64,000 nucleotides of DNA from Pirellulaceae bacterium. GTDB taxonomy: Bacteria; Planctomycetota; Planctomycetia; Pirellulales; Pirellulaceae. The notes beneath the pieces are model-generated. The model saw only the letters and a list, made by a program, of their open reading frames with translations. It did not search any database and was not told the origin of the DNA. The translations under genes were made by a program, and so were the position numbers. The DNA lies in the NCBI GenBank assembly GCA_018402565.1, contig JAGYIQ010000003.1:748130-812129 (forward strand), written 5' to 3'. Of this stretch, positions 18,107 to 27,177 are shown in pieces. Every line of letters starts with the position of its first letter. Within the stretch, counting starts at the first letter, position 1.

Positions 18107-19243
18107 ATGCACCGTTGGACGTTCTTACATCAAGCAAGCCTCCAGGATTTGTCGCCTGTCCCTGATCGCTGGGACCTTGCGGCTGATCGCGGCGATCTTG
18201 CGGCTGATCGCGGCGATCTTGCGGCTGACCGCGGCGACCGCGTTGCGACGCGACAACCGCATTCCCGTCGCGTTTGCCTAGGGACCCTGGCGGCCTGCCT
18301 TGTGAGTTGTCTGTGCTTGAACCACGCTCACGCCCTGGCCCAACAAATCCAGGTCTCGACTCTACCCAGCCCCTCAGAATCGGTCGTGCGAATTCATGGC
18401 TCGGGAACCATGCAGCCGCTCCTCGAAGCCTGGGCGGTCGAGTTCTCGCGGAAACACCCTGACATCAAATTCGAATTGCGCCCCGAAGGCTCACTGCTGG
18501 CCTTCGCCATGCTGGCGGAAAAGACACCAGCCATCGGCGCCATGAGTCGGGCATTGCTGGACAATGAGCTGGCTGAATTAACCACCCTTGGCGTGAACAA
18601 GGTCTGGCAGGTGCCCGTCGCTCGGGATCAGATCGCGGTCGTGACGCACCCCACTTGCCCGGTATCCTCCATCACAATGGCTCAACTCAAGCAGCTCTTC
18701 AGCAGTGGCACCGACACGCCTCCCCAGTGGAATCAATTGGTGCCGACGGACACCACCAACCACACCCCGCTGGTCCTGGTCGGTCCCAATGAATTGTCAG
18801 GAACACGCGCCGCCTTTGAGCGTCAAGTGTTAGGTACAGGTGCAACGTTGTCGAACGCCATGGTCAGCTGCGACAGCCACGCGCAGGTCCTCGAGCGAGT
18901 GGCCCAGGAGCCACAGGGACTTGGCTTCCTATCGGCGGTCTGGCTCGATGACAACTCCCACGTGTTGGCCATCGCCGCCGACAACGACTCGCCAGCCCAA
19001 TTGCCCAGCAACCTGAGCGATGGCGACGCAGCCGCTACTTATCCCCTCGAGCGAGAACTGTTGCTCGTCCTCTCCGGCAGTCCTGACCGCAAGTTGACGA
19101 TGGCCGAACGAGCCTTTCTGCAGTTTATCCTCAGCGACGAAGGCCTGACGGTGGTGCAGCGAACTCGCTTCACCCCCCTGTCTCAGGCACGGCGGGATGC
19201 CGCCCGACAGCAACTGACGACAATGTTAAACGAATTGCAGTAA
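18107..19243 (+). CDS. PstS-like phosphate-binding protein
   Basis: A periplasmic substrate-binding protein of the PstS-like (PBP-like domain) family, expected to bind phosphate or a similar oxyanion for an ABC importer. Typical opening after the signal is VVRIHGSGTMQPLLEAWAVEF, followed by the GAMSRALLDNELAEL segment and GPNELSGTRAAFE. The ATG at 18107 precedes a long leader (about 75 residues) holding three GDLAADR repeats, then the hydrophobic core (CLGTLAACLVSCLCL). No pstCAB genes adjoin, so it may be a phosphate sensor or an orphan. Binding specificity is inferred only from family. Confidence 0.8.
   Translation: MHRWTFLHQASLQDLSPVPDRWDLAADRGDLAADRGDLAADRGDRVATRQPHSRRVCLGTLAACLVSCLCLNHAHALAQQIQVSTLPSPSESVVRIHGSGTMQPLLEAWAVEFSRKHPDIKFELRPEGSLLAFAMLAEKTPAIGAMSRALLDNELAELTTLGVNKVWQVPVARDQIAVVTHPTCPVSSITMAQLKQLFSSGTDTPPQWNQLVPTDTTNHTPLVLVGPNELSGTRAAFERQVLGTGATLSNAMVSCDSHAQVLERVAQEPQGLGFLSAVWLDDNSHVLAIAADNDSPAQLPSNLSDGDAAATYPLERELLLVLSGSPDRKLTMAERAFLQFILSDEGLTVVQRTRFTPLSQARRDAARQQLTTMLNELQ
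18163..18235 (+). repeat. In-frame 21-bp minisatellite (GDLAADR x3)
   Basis: Three to four copies of a 21-bp unit (ggcgatcttgcggctgatcgc) encode GDLAADR in the leader before the signal core of the PstS-like gene. The unit length preserves the frame. Confidence 0.9.
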
Positions 19244-19392
19244 CAGCGGCCGTTGCGACCATTTCCGACTGCTTGTGATGGGTGACCAGCAAAAGTCGCC
19301 GAGCAAAGACGGAAAGCCAGACCAAGTCAACTCCCCGCGCGACCAGGCAACCTTCGATTCTCAAACTTCCCTCCAGACATGAGGCCGCTTCG

Positions 19393-20583
19393 ATGATCCC
19401 AGCACAACGAACCAAACACCGTCGCACTCGCATTGCCCTGGCCCTGGTCCTCGCCCCCTGGCTACTGCTGGCTACGTTGACAGTCGTTCCGCCGCTCAAT
19501 GCCCAAGAAATCCGCAACCGCGATTCCGCGGCAGCCAACGACAACGCGCGTTTGGCTCCCCCAGGAGTATCGCCCGCCCAGGGCTTTGGCGCCAACGGGA
19601 CCAATCAACCCACCGGAGTCCTGATCACTCGCGTCTTGGCCGGCTCGCCCGCCCAACAAGCTGGCTTGGAAGTACGGGATACGGTACTCACAGTCGATGG
19701 CTACCAAGTCGGCATCGTCAACGGCGTCACCTACGATCTGGAACGCGAAGTACTGGCCCGCGCCGGACGAGGTCGACCGATCACGTTGTTGGTCAAAGAT
19801 TGGCGGACCAGCAATCTGACGAATATCTCCGTTAATCTGAACGCGGGCGGAGGAATCGCCCCACCGGTCATCAATCCGATCGAAGGCCAAATGGCCCAAG
19901 TCAACGCTTGGTACAACCAATATCTCCAACGAGATCCCTTTCCGACCGAATCAAACGCCTGGCGCGATAGCCTGATCCGCGGCGGCCTGACCATGGACGA
20001 TGTCCGCGCCTACATTTTAGGTAGTACAGAATTCTACGAACGCATCGGGCGGAACAACGACATCACGTTCATCTACGCCCTGTGCGAGAAGGTCCAAGGT
20101 CGCCAACCGACACAGGCCGAACTGTCGCGTTACCTAACCAACTTGAATCAAAGCGCCGGCAATCGCGTGGCGTTTGTCAAAGACTTTCTCACCGGCCGCC
20201 CGCAAGTGCAACCGCCGGCCCCACAGGCACTCTCCACCAAGGAGGTCTCCAACTCGCTGAAGAACTACCAAAAGCAAATGGCCTCTTTCGCCGCTTGGGG
20301 ACTGTACGCCGAACAGTCGTCGCTGATCTTCCGCTCCAATGCCTCGCTTAAGACGATCGAACAGTACGAAATACCCGGACGACAAAATCGTCCCGAACAA
20401 CAACGACTGGCGGAAGAGGTCTTGGGCAACTGCAACCGGCTGAACGAATTGGCCGTCCAGATCCGCGAGCGCGCCCAGCGCACCAACCAACGACTAGTAG
20501 AAGCCAATCGCTTGGTCGACGAGGCCAACCAACTGAAACGCTGGGCCGATCAACTGCTGGGGCAGATCCGCCAACCTCGCTGA
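19393..20583 (+). CDS. Exported PDZ-domain protein with C-terminal coiled coil
   Basis: A 396-residue exported protein. A signal segment (about 15-37, ALALVLAPWLLLATLTVV) is followed by a PDZ domain, with TGVLITRVLAGSPAQQAGL and the RDTVLTVDGYQVG strand (about 75-140). The middle part (about 165-270) holds a DUF4214-like helical motif (YLQRDPF...YILGSTEFYERIG), and the C-terminus (about 300-396) is charged and probably coiled-coil. There is no protease domain, so an adaptor or scaffold role is more likely. The ATG at 19393 gives an arginine-rich leader before the core. Confidence 0.72.
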   Translation: MIPAQRTKHRRTRIALALVLAPWLLLATLTVVPPLNAQEIRNRDSAAANDNARLAPPGVSPAQGFGANGTNQPTGVLITRVLAGSPAQQAGLEVRDTVLTVDGYQVGIVNGVTYDLEREVLARAGRGRPITLLVKDWRTSNLTNISVNLNAGGGIAPPVINPIEGQMAQVNAWYNQYLQRDPFPTESNAWRDSLIRGGLTMDDVRAYILGSTEFYERIGRNNDITFIYALCEKVQGRQPTQAELSRYLTNLNQSAGNRVAFVKDFLTGRPQVQPPAPQALSTKEVSNSLKNYQKQMASFAAWGLYAEQSSLIFRSNASLKTIEQYEIPGRQNRPEQQRLAEEVLGNCNRLNELAVQIRERAQRTNQRLVEANRLVDEANQLKRWADQLLGQIRQPR

Positions 20584-20909
20584 CCCCACGTCTCAACCCC
20601 GACCAGAGACACCGCCAACTCGGCCCAAGAACCAAGAACCAAGAACGATCTTGCTTCAACCGTGTTGGATTCGATTAGGATTACACCAGTCGACTCAACC
20701 CAATCGCCAAAGCGTTTCTCCCCGGTCGTGCTCGTGCTCGTGCTCGTAATCGTGCTCGAAACAAACCTGCCACTGCCCTCGCAAGGCGAGATCTAATCTT
20801 TTTTTATGATGCAATAAGGTCTAACTTGACTAGAAAAAGGGGGCGTATTTGATTAGGATTAGGAGCACGAACCAAGAGCCAAGCACCTCTCACGCTTCTT
20901 CTGTGCTGG

Positions 20910-20951
20910 ATTCGATTACGATTACGAGCACGAGCACGAGCACGAGCACGA
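20910..20951. repeat. Hexamer array gattac/gagcac
   Basis: The array reads tcgattacgattac and then repeated gagcac units. Its complement, cgtgctcgtgctcg with cgtaatcg, lies at 20728-20762 in the same spacer and at 59293-59324 in cluster B. Confidence 0.9.
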
Positions 20952-21182
20952 TCAAGACGAATGATGGAACGTTCTATTGAGATAACGGCCGGGAGGATGC
21001 CCGCGGCGCAGCCGTATCCGTGTTCATCTTGTCTTTAAATCCAATAACCGACGCCCCTGGAACCATCCGTGTACATTCGTGTTCATCCGTGGCTCCGGTC
21101 TTCCAAGCCTTGTCCTTCAAACGCCACACTACCCCTCAACGCAACGCCCCCCAATCTTTCTGCCTCTATATAACGCTCGGTA

Positions 21183-21290
21183 CTTGTGTCGGCCCTCCGG
21201 GCCTCATGAGCCACTGGAACATTGGGCATCCCACCGGTGGCTCACGCCACCGGCAGGGGTTGTGCCGGCCCTCCGGGCCTGGGGGCAGAT
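21183..21290 (+). repeat. Structured ~105-bp dispersed repeat, copy 1
   Basis: Bounded by two palindromes ggccctccgggcc (about 21190 and 21269), with an internal hairpin ccggtggc-tcac-gccaccgg. An inverted copy lies at 59465-59575; the ends and hairpin are conserved while about 25 bp in the core differ. Confidence 0.85.
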
Positions 21291-21430
21291 GGGTTCGAAG
21301 AGGCCTCTTTTGGCAGAGGTTTTCGACCAAGAACCAAGAACCAAGAACCAAGAACCAAGAACCAAAACCAAAAACCAAAACCAAGCCCCCCAATCTTTCT
21401 GCCCAAAATTTTTCTGCCTGTCCTCTCCTC

Positions 21431-21640
21431 GGCGGCTATCTAGGCGCAACCAGCAGAGGGGCTGCTGGTCTACATCTCGCCCTACGCCCTACGCCCTACG
21501 CCCTACGCTCTACGCTCTACGCCCTACGCATCGGCCGCTATCTAGGCGCAACCAGCAGAGGGGCTGCTGGTCTACATCTCGCCCTACGCCCTACGCTCTA
21601 CGCTCTACGCTCTTCGCCCTACGCCGCGTGGCGAACGCTC
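21431..21640. repeat. 102-bp direct duplication with hairpin and 8-bp tandem array
   Basis: Two copies (from 21431 and 21533) of gctatctaggcgcaaccagc, then the hairpin-forming agcagaggggctgct, then tacatctcg. Each is followed by a variable number of 8-bp units (ccctacg or ctctacg type). Confidence 0.9.
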
Positions 21641-21656
21641 AGCTGGACCCATTTCG

Positions 21657-22169
21657 CTAATCGATGGGCTGGTACAAACGAGTCTGCAGTTGCCGAGGAT
21701 CGGTCGCCATCAAAGGGTCGGTCAAGTAGATCTCACGCGGCCCACCGCGGAACACAAAATCGTTGTCCCGGCCCCACGCTCGTAGGGTCCGATGAGCGAC
21801 GTCCAACTCCGAGTACGGCCCGCGATGCAGGGTGGTGATCGCGCGACCCGTCATCAGCCAGCCTTGCTCCAAGGGGCCAAATCCAGCACTGCCGCATCGT
21901 CCCGCCATCTTCGCCAGTGGAAACAGGTTCAAGTCCACCAACTCCACGATGGGGAAGCCGGTCGCCGCCATAAACTCTGGGCCCACGCGATCCGAAAACT
22001 GCGTCAACGGATGGCCACTCACTGCCACACCGATCTCAGCAGCCAGCGTAAACACGAAACTGACGGCCGCCTCCGCCTGCTCGGCGACGGTCTGCTCGTT
22101 GGCTGCGTAAGAGACAGACAACCAAGCCTGAGCGGGCACGGTGACCACTTCCAGTCGATATTGATCCAC
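21657..22169 (-). CDS. GyrI-like / effector-binding domain protein
   Basis: A protein of about 170 residues that fits the GyrI-like small-molecule-binding fold found as the effector domain of MerR/AraC regulators and as stand-alone proteins. Visible features are the N-terminal EVVTVPAQAWLSVSY strand and the C-terminal TTLHRGPYSEL motif followed by a helix with REIYLTDP. No DNA-binding domain is present. The frame continues upstream to 22322, inside nadA, but GTG codons at 22175 or 22169 (VDQYRLEV) give a natural start 30-40 bp after the nadA stop. It is probably transcribed with nadA. Confidence 0.6.
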   Translation of the reverse strand: MDQYRLEVVTVPAQAWLSVSYAANEQTVAEQAEAAVSFVFTLAAEIGVAVSGHPLTQFSDRVGPEFMAATGFPIVELVDLNLFPLAKMAGRCGSAGFGPLEQGWLMTGRAITTLHRGPYSELDVAHRTLRAWGRDNDFVFRGGPREIYLTDPLMATDPRQLQTRLYQPID

Positions 22170-22207
22170 AATCACTACTTCCCAAGACGCGACTCTGCTC
22201 GGACCGA

Positions 22208-23344
22208 CTACTTGACCGTCAGCATGCGTTCCAGTGCCGCGAGACTGAAATCCGCCGTCTCGCGATCCACCTGGATCACATTGACCGCACAGCCTGCCAA
22301 CAGATTCTCGATGGCCCAACACAAATGCGCCAAGTCAATCCGATACATTGTGGCACACATGCACAGGACGGGAGAAAGAAAATGGACTTCCTGCTCCGGA
22401 TGCTGCTTTTTCAAGCGATTGACCAAGTGCAACTCGGTCCCAATCGCCCACTTCGTTCCCGGTGGCGCTGTTTGCACGGTCTCAATGATCTTGCCGGTTG
22501 AACCAGAAATATCGGCCAAGTCATTGACCTCTTGCGGACACTCTGGATGAACCAAGATCTTGATCCCCGGCACTCGCTCGCGAAAGCCATGCACATGCTC
22601 GGGCCGGAACATCTGGTGGACGCTGCAGTGCCCCTGCCACAAAATCACACGTGACTCCAGCAACTGTTGCTCGGTGTTGCCACCCAATGCCGGAGCATAC
22701 GGATCCCACACCGGCATGCGATCGTTCGTGATTCCCATCTTGAGTGACGTGTTACGTCCCAAGTGCTGGTCGGGGAAAAACAACACACGATCGCCGCGTT
22801 CAAACGCCCAACGCAACACCGCCTGAGCATTGCTGCTGGTGCAAACAATCCCGCCATGCCGCCCCACAAACCCCTTCAGACTGGCGGCCGAATTGATATA
22901 CGTGACCGGCACCAATCGCTGGGTGTCGATCACATCCGACAATTCGTCCCAACAGCTCTCCACCTGGCGGATGGCCGCCATGTCCGCCATCGAACAACCC
23001 GCTTTTAAGTCCGGCAAGATGACTTGCACGGGGTTGGCGCCCGCCGCCAGCCGCTCGGGGCGATTCGCCAGAATATCGGCGGTCTCCGCCATGAAGTGCA
23101 CACCACAAAAGATGATCGTCTCGCACTCCGTCTCCCGGGCGGCCAACTGACTCAGCTGCAAGCTGTCCCCCGTCAGATCCGCGTGCTCGATCACCTCGTC
23201 CTGCTGGTAGTGATGCCCCAAAATCAACAGACGTCGGCCCAACTGCCGCTTGCCCTCGATGATTCGCTGACGCAATTCGTCATTCGACAACCCCTTGTAG
23301 GACTGAAAGGGAATCGGTGCCGTGGTCTCAGTTGCCGTTGTCAT
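22208..23344 (-). CDS. nadA: Quinolinate synthase A
   Basis: Condenses iminoaspartate with dihydroxyacetone phosphate to quinolinate in de novo NAD synthesis, using a [4Fe-4S] cluster. The 378-residue protein shows LGHHYQQDEV (about 42-51), GVHFMAET (81-88), LKAGCSMAD (113-121), the repeated-fold segments YINSAASLKG and ILWQGHCSVH, and VLCMCATMYR. By spacing, C117, C240 and C330 are the likely cluster ligands. nadB and nadC are not in the window. The gene diverges from the PhoPQ-related gene, with a 204-bp spacer. Confidence 0.95.
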   Translation of the reverse strand: MTTATETTAPIPFQSYKGLSNDELRQRIIEGKRQLGRRLLILGHHYQQDEVIEHADLTGDSLQLSQLAARETECETIIFCGVHFMAETADILANRPERLAAGANPVQVILPDLKAGCSMADMAAIRQVESCWDELSDVIDTQRLVPVTYINSAASLKGFVGRHGGIVCTSSNAQAVLRWAFERGDRVLFFPDQHLGRNTSLKMGITNDRMPVWDPYAPALGGNTEQQLLESRVILWQGHCSVHQMFRPEHVHGFRERVPGIKILVHPECPQEVNDLADISGSTGKIIETVQTAPPGTKWAIGTELHLVNRLKKQHPEQEVHFLSPVLCMCATMYRIDLAHLCWAIENLLAGCAVNVIQVDRETADFSLAALERMLTVK

Positions 23345-23548
23345 GTGTTGCTCTGCCGGTCGGCCATCGCCAAAAAAAGTCGCCCCAGTCCCCGCTTCAT
23401 TCTATCCCGGAACCGCCGTTTTATGAAGGAATCTTCCTGCCAATCACGGCCTTCCGCCCCCCTCTCCTACCTGTTAAAACGCCCCCCGACCCTGGTATAC
23501 TTGCCAGCGGGGTTTTTGTCAAAGCGACCGAGTTTCCGGAGTGGTGCG

Positions 23549-25171
23549 ATGCGGCGATGGTTCAACCTGGCTGGGCAACAATTGTCTCGTAGTTACCTGA
23601 GTTCGTGCCGGGCCAGTGGCCTCTGGATCGGCCTCGGTTTGTCACTCGCCATGTCCTCGGCCGGACCAGCTCAAGCCCCTGCTCAAGCCCAAGCTCAGGC
23701 CCCAGCCCAAGCCCCTGCCACTGCCCCTGCGAAGTCCACATCGCCCACGACTCCGGCTCGGTCCGGTTCGCTGGTACAAGAGCCCAATGGCACTCCAGCC
23801 GACCTGGCCGCCGACCCGACCCGCTCGGCCTACGAGGTCCAAATCAATACCGCCCCGACCGCTCTCGATCTGTACGTGGCGAAACCCGATCCGGCCTACC
23901 GCTTCGAGATCGTCCGCCGCGAAGAGCTGCCGACGGGAACCGCGTGGGTAATCGACATGGTCTCGCAGACCTGGCTGACCGAAGCCGAAGTCAACCGCAC
24001 CGAGTGGCGACACTGGCTGACCATCTTCCGCCCCCGCCAATGCCAGTCCCCCACGGCCCTGATGTTCGTCGCCGGTGGCGGGAACGATCGCCCCGCACCC
24101 GCCGCCGCCGAGGGCCAAATCATGGCCATCGCCCTGGCTACCGGCAGCGTTGTCGCGGAACTGAAAATGGTCCCCAACCAACCACTCATTTTTCATCAAG
24201 ACGGACAAGGCCGCGTCGAGGACGACCTGATCGCCTACACCTGGGACCAGTTCATCCGGACCGGGGACCCCAAATGGCCCGCCCAACTGCCCATGACCAA
24301 GTCCGTCGTCCGAGCCATGGACACCGTCCAAAAAGTCTTGGCCGACGACACGCGAGCCACCACGATCGACAACTTCGTGGTCACCGGTGGCTCCAAACGC
24401 GGTTGGACCACTTGGTTGACCGCCACGGTCGATCCGCGAGTCATCGCGATCGCCCCCATCGTCATCGACGTCCTCAATGTGGACGTCTCCATGCGACACC
24501 ACTTCGCCACCTATGGGTTCTGGGCACCCGCGATCGATGACTACGTCCACCATCAGATCATGCAACGCCGCGATGCGGAGAACTACCCTGCCCTGCTGCA
24601 GTTGGTCGATCCCTACGCCTATCGCGATCGCCTGCAAATGCCCAAATGTGTCATCAATGCCACCGGCGACCAGTTCTTCTGTCCCGACTCCTCACAGTTT
24701 TACTTTGATCAACTCCCGGGCGAAAAACATCTTTGCTACGTCCCCAACTCCGAGCACTCGCTGAAGGAAACCAACGCGCTCGATAGCTTGATCGCCTTTC
24801 ACTACTCGATTGTCAACCAAATCGAACGCCCCACCCTGGCCTGGGAACGCGACGCCGATGGCAGCTGGATCGTCACCTGCCCGAACCTGCCCGCAGGCCA
24901 GCAACTCAAGGCCGTGACCCTCTGGCAATGCCACAATCCCACCGCCCGCGACTTTCGCGTCGACACGGTGGGCCGCAACTACCAACCCACGCGGTTGACA
25001 CCCGACGAGAACGGCGCGTACCGCGTGCAACTCGAGCCACCCGCCACGGGCTGGACGGCGAACTTTATCCAAGCCGAATTCGATGTCGGCGCCCCCACCC
25101 CGCTGCGGATCTCGTCCCCAGTCACCGTGCTGCCCGAATCGCTGCCGCATGCCGAGAAGCCGCTTGACTAA
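23549..25171 (+). CDS. PhoPQ-activated pathogenicity-related family protein
   Basis: An exported protein of about 540 residues of the PhoPQ_related (AprA/PqaA) family, an alpha/beta-hydrolase-fold group of unknown substrate. The signal core (WIGLGLSLAMSSAGPAQA) runs into an Ala/Pro/Gln-rich linker. The domain shows FVTGGSKRGWTTWLTA (nucleophile-elbow-like S in G-G-S-K-R), DPRVIAIAPIVIDVLN, and a histidine in NSEHSLKE late in the domain. The frame continues far upstream into the nadA antisense; the ATG at 23549 gives an arginine-containing start before the signal. The name reflects Salmonella regulation and says nothing about role here. Confidence 0.85.
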   Translation: MRRWFNLAGQQLSRSYLSSCRASGLWIGLGLSLAMSSAGPAQAPAQAQAQAPAQAPATAPAKSTSPTTPARSGSLVQEPNGTPADLAADPTRSAYEVQINTAPTALDLYVAKPDPAYRFEIVRREELPTGTAWVIDMVSQTWLTEAEVNRTEWRHWLTIFRPRQCQSPTALMFVAGGGNDRPAPAAAEGQIMAIALATGSVVAELKMVPNQPLIFHQDGQGRVEDDLIAYTWDQFIRTGDPKWPAQLPMTKSVVRAMDTVQKVLADDTRATTIDNFVVTGGSKRGWTTWLTATVDPRVIAIAPIVIDVLNVDVSMRHHFATYGFWAPAIDDYVHHQIMQRRDAENYPALLQLVDPYAYRDRLQMPKCVINATGDQFFCPDSSQFYFDQLPGEKHLCYVPNSEHSLKETNALDSLIAFHYSIVNQIERPTLAWERDADGSWIVTCPNLPAGQQLKAVTLWQCHNPTARDFRVDTVGRNYQPTRLTPDENGAYRVQLEPPATGWTANFIQAEFDVGAPTPLRISSPVTVLPESLPHAEKPLD

Positions 25172-25223
25172 GCGGCCAACACAACCGGCAACACGACCGG
25201 CAATGCAACCAGCAACGATGGCG

Positions 25224-25307
25224 GTGGGCAGGCACCGCCAGTCCCCTCGCTGAATGGCCAGGTTAAAATTAGATTAAGGGCGGCAAGGCCTGCCCCCACC
25301 CCTTTTT
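25224..25307 (+). promoter_or_regulatory. Hairpin with T-run before leuA (terminator or attenuator)
   Basis: Left arm gtgggcaggc (25224-25233) pairs with gcctgcccccac (25288-25299, one bulge), followed by cccctttttttg. The loop holds an AT-rich block, taaaattagattaa, that could contain a leuA -10 box. It may simply end the upstream transcript; the T-run lies 18 bp before the leuA start. Confidence 0.4.
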
Positions 25308-25325
25308 TTGCGGAGACTTTGGCTC

Positions 25326-26852
25326 ATGGCGACCTCCTCCCAACCTCGCATTCGCATCTTCGACACCACGCTCCGCGACGGCGAGCAGTCGCCCGGCGCC
25401 AGCATGAATCTGGAGGAGAAGCTGACCATCGCCCAGGCCCTGGCAGATCTCGGTGTCGACATCATCGAGGCCGGTTTCCCGATCGCCTCGCCCGGTGACT
25501 TTGAAGCCGTCGAACAAATCGCCAAGACCATCCGCGGTCCCGTCATCTGCGGTCTGGCTCGCTGCTCGGACCAAGACATTGACCGAGCTTGGGAAGCGCT
25601 CAAACACTCGCTCTCGCCCCGCATCCATGTGTTCCTGGCCACCAGTGCCATCCACCGCGAGTTCAAACTCAAGATGACCGCCGATGAGATCGTGCAACGC
25701 GCGGTGGCAGGGGTCCAACGCGCCAAACGCGTCTGCGACGACATCGAGTTCTCGCCGGAAGATGCCGCTCGCACCGAACCCGACTTCCTCTGCCGCGTCG
25801 TCGAAGCGGTCATCGCCGCCGGCGCCACCACCGTCAATATTCCCGACACCGTCGGTTACGCCACCCCCACGCACATGGGACGCGTCATTCACACACTGGT
25901 CAACAAAGTACCCAACATCGACCAGGCCGTCATCAGCATCCACTGCCACAACGACCTCGGACTGGCCGTCGCCAATAGCCTCGCCGCCGTCGAAAATGGG
26001 GCCCGCCAAGTCGAATGCACCATCAATGGCATCGGCGAACGAGCCGGCAACTGCTCGCTGGAGGAAATCGTCATGGCCCTCCGCACCCGCAATGATTATT
26101 ACGGCTTTCAAACCAGTATCCAAACCAAACGATTGGTCCCCGTCAGCCGACTCGTCTCTTCGATCACCGGTCTAGAAGTCCAACGCAACAAGGCCATCGT
26201 CGGCCGCAACGCCTTCGCTCACGAAGCCGGCATCCACCAGGACGGCATGTTGAAAGAGCCCAGCACCTACGAAATCATGCGGCCCGAAGACGTGGGCCTG
26301 GTCAAAACGGACCTGGTCCTGGGCAAACACAGCGGCCGCGCCGCCCTGGCCGATCGCGCCAAACAATTGGGCTTTGAACTGACCGGCGAACAACTGCAGG
26401 CGGTCTTCGAGGAATTCAAACGCGTCGCCGATCGCAAAAAAGAAGTCTTCGATGGCGATATCATGGCCATCATCCAAAGCCAACTCCATGGCACCACCGA
26501 AGAACAATGGGAATTGGCCGACTTCTCCGTGCAGTTGCAACTGGGGCAATCCCCCAAGTTCCAACTCAAGCTGCAACGAGCTGGAGAAATCCACGATATC
26601 GAGATCCAAGACGGAGAAGGCCCGATCGATGCCGCGTTTCTGGCCACCGAAAAACTTACCGGCGTGCCCATGAACTGCCGCGAATTCAAAATCAACGCCA
26701 CCTCCCTCGGCCATGACGCCCTGGGCGAAGTCACCCTCAGCATCGAACACCAGGGCAGCGAATACCGCGGCCGCGGCGTCTCCACCGACTGTGTCGAGGC
26801 CACCATCGCCGCGATCCTCAGCGCGATCAACCGCATCCCCCAGAAACGCTAA
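25326..26852 (+). CDS. leuA: 2-isopropylmalate synthase
   Basis: Catalyses acetyl-CoA plus 2-oxoisovalerate to 2-isopropylmalate, the first committed step of leucine synthesis. The 508-residue length is typical. The catalytic domain opens [20 protein letters not shown] (about 8-27) and has the metal-binding [13 protein letters not shown]. The C-terminal regulatory (LeuA dimer) domain includes the [11 protein letters not shown] segment that normally senses leucine. The ATG at 25326 gives [12 protein letters not shown]. It is a single gene; no leuB, leuC or leuD adjoins. Citramalate or homocitrate synthase are less likely given length and motifs. Confidence 0.95.
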   Translation: MATSSQPRIRIFDTTLRDGEQSPGASMNLEEKLTIAQALADLGVDIIEAGFPIASPGDFEAVEQIAKTIRGPVICGLARCSDQDIDRAWEALKHSLSPRIHVFLATSAIHREFKLKMTADEIVQRAVAGVQRAKRVCDDIEFSPEDAARTEPDFLCRVVEAVIAAGATTVNIPDTVGYATPTHMGRVIHTLVNKVPNIDQAVISIHCHNDLGLAVANSLAAVENGARQVECTINGIGERAGNCSLEEIVMALRTRNDYYGFQTSIQTKRLVPVSRLVSSITGLEVQRNKAIVGRNAFAHEAGIHQDGMLKEPSTYEIMRPEDVGLVKTDLVLGKHSGRAALADRAKQLGFELTGEQLQAVFEEFKRVADRKKEVFDGDIMAIIQSQLHGTTEEQWELADFSVQLQLGQSPKFQLKLQRAGEIHDIEIQDGEGPIDAAFLATEKLTGVPMNCREFKINATSLGHDALGEVTLSIEHQGSEYRGRGVSTDCVEATIAAILSAINRIPQKR

Positions 26853-27177
26853 GGGACCATTTGACTTTTCACGGAGCCGAATGCCACAAGGGCCGGTTGA
26901 TTTTTCCAGACGGACACGCGAAATTGCCGTCCGATTCAAGAAAATGATTCAAAAACACGGCGTTCCCAATTCAATCGAAACGCTTGAGGGCTTATTGATT
27001 TTTCCAGACTTGCTCGCGAAATAGCCGACCGAATCAACGATATCGGGCAAAAACAGGGCGTTTTCCCGTCAATCGAAATGCTTGACGCATTCCGCTACGG
27101 AAAAATCAACCAGCCCTTGACGCGTTCCACTACGGAAAAATCAACCAGCCCTCAAAGCCGGAGCGAACCACCCGATC
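26853..27177. repeat. Two ~100-bp direct repeats plus 36-bp inverted pair
   Basis: Copies starting near 26895 and 26996 share ttgatttttccagac, gcgaaat(t/a)gccg and caatcgaaa(c/t)gcttga. They are followed by two direct copies, about 36 bp apart, of ctacggaaaaatcaaccagc near 27094 and 27131; the aaaaatcaa there is the complement of the ttgattttt word. No gene is seen. Related fragments occur at 15608-15625 and 47626-47660. Confidence 0.8.

Larger units (their letters stand above)
20584..21656. repeat. Repeat mosaic, cluster A
   Basis: A gene-free kilobase built from short tandem words. These are ccaagaa blocks (20625-20645, 21326-21386), hexamers cgtgct/gagcac with attac blocks (20728-20762, 20910-20951), an ~100-bp structured repeat (21183-21290), and a 102-bp direct duplication ending in an 8-bp word, ccctacg/ctctacg (21431-21640). 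Frames that run through it read as repeats and look non-coding. The same words reappear in cluster B at 59.2-60.1 kb, mostly on the other strand. Confidence 0.85.

Noticed and set aside
21326..21640. Possible CRISPR array from regularly repeated units
   Set aside because: The repeats are contiguous simple words (7-8 bp) without unique spacers, and no cas genes are near.
21020..21838. Open frames through repeat cluster A (up to 272 codons)
   Set aside because: The translations are tandem nonsense words from the DNA repeats, open in several frames at once.
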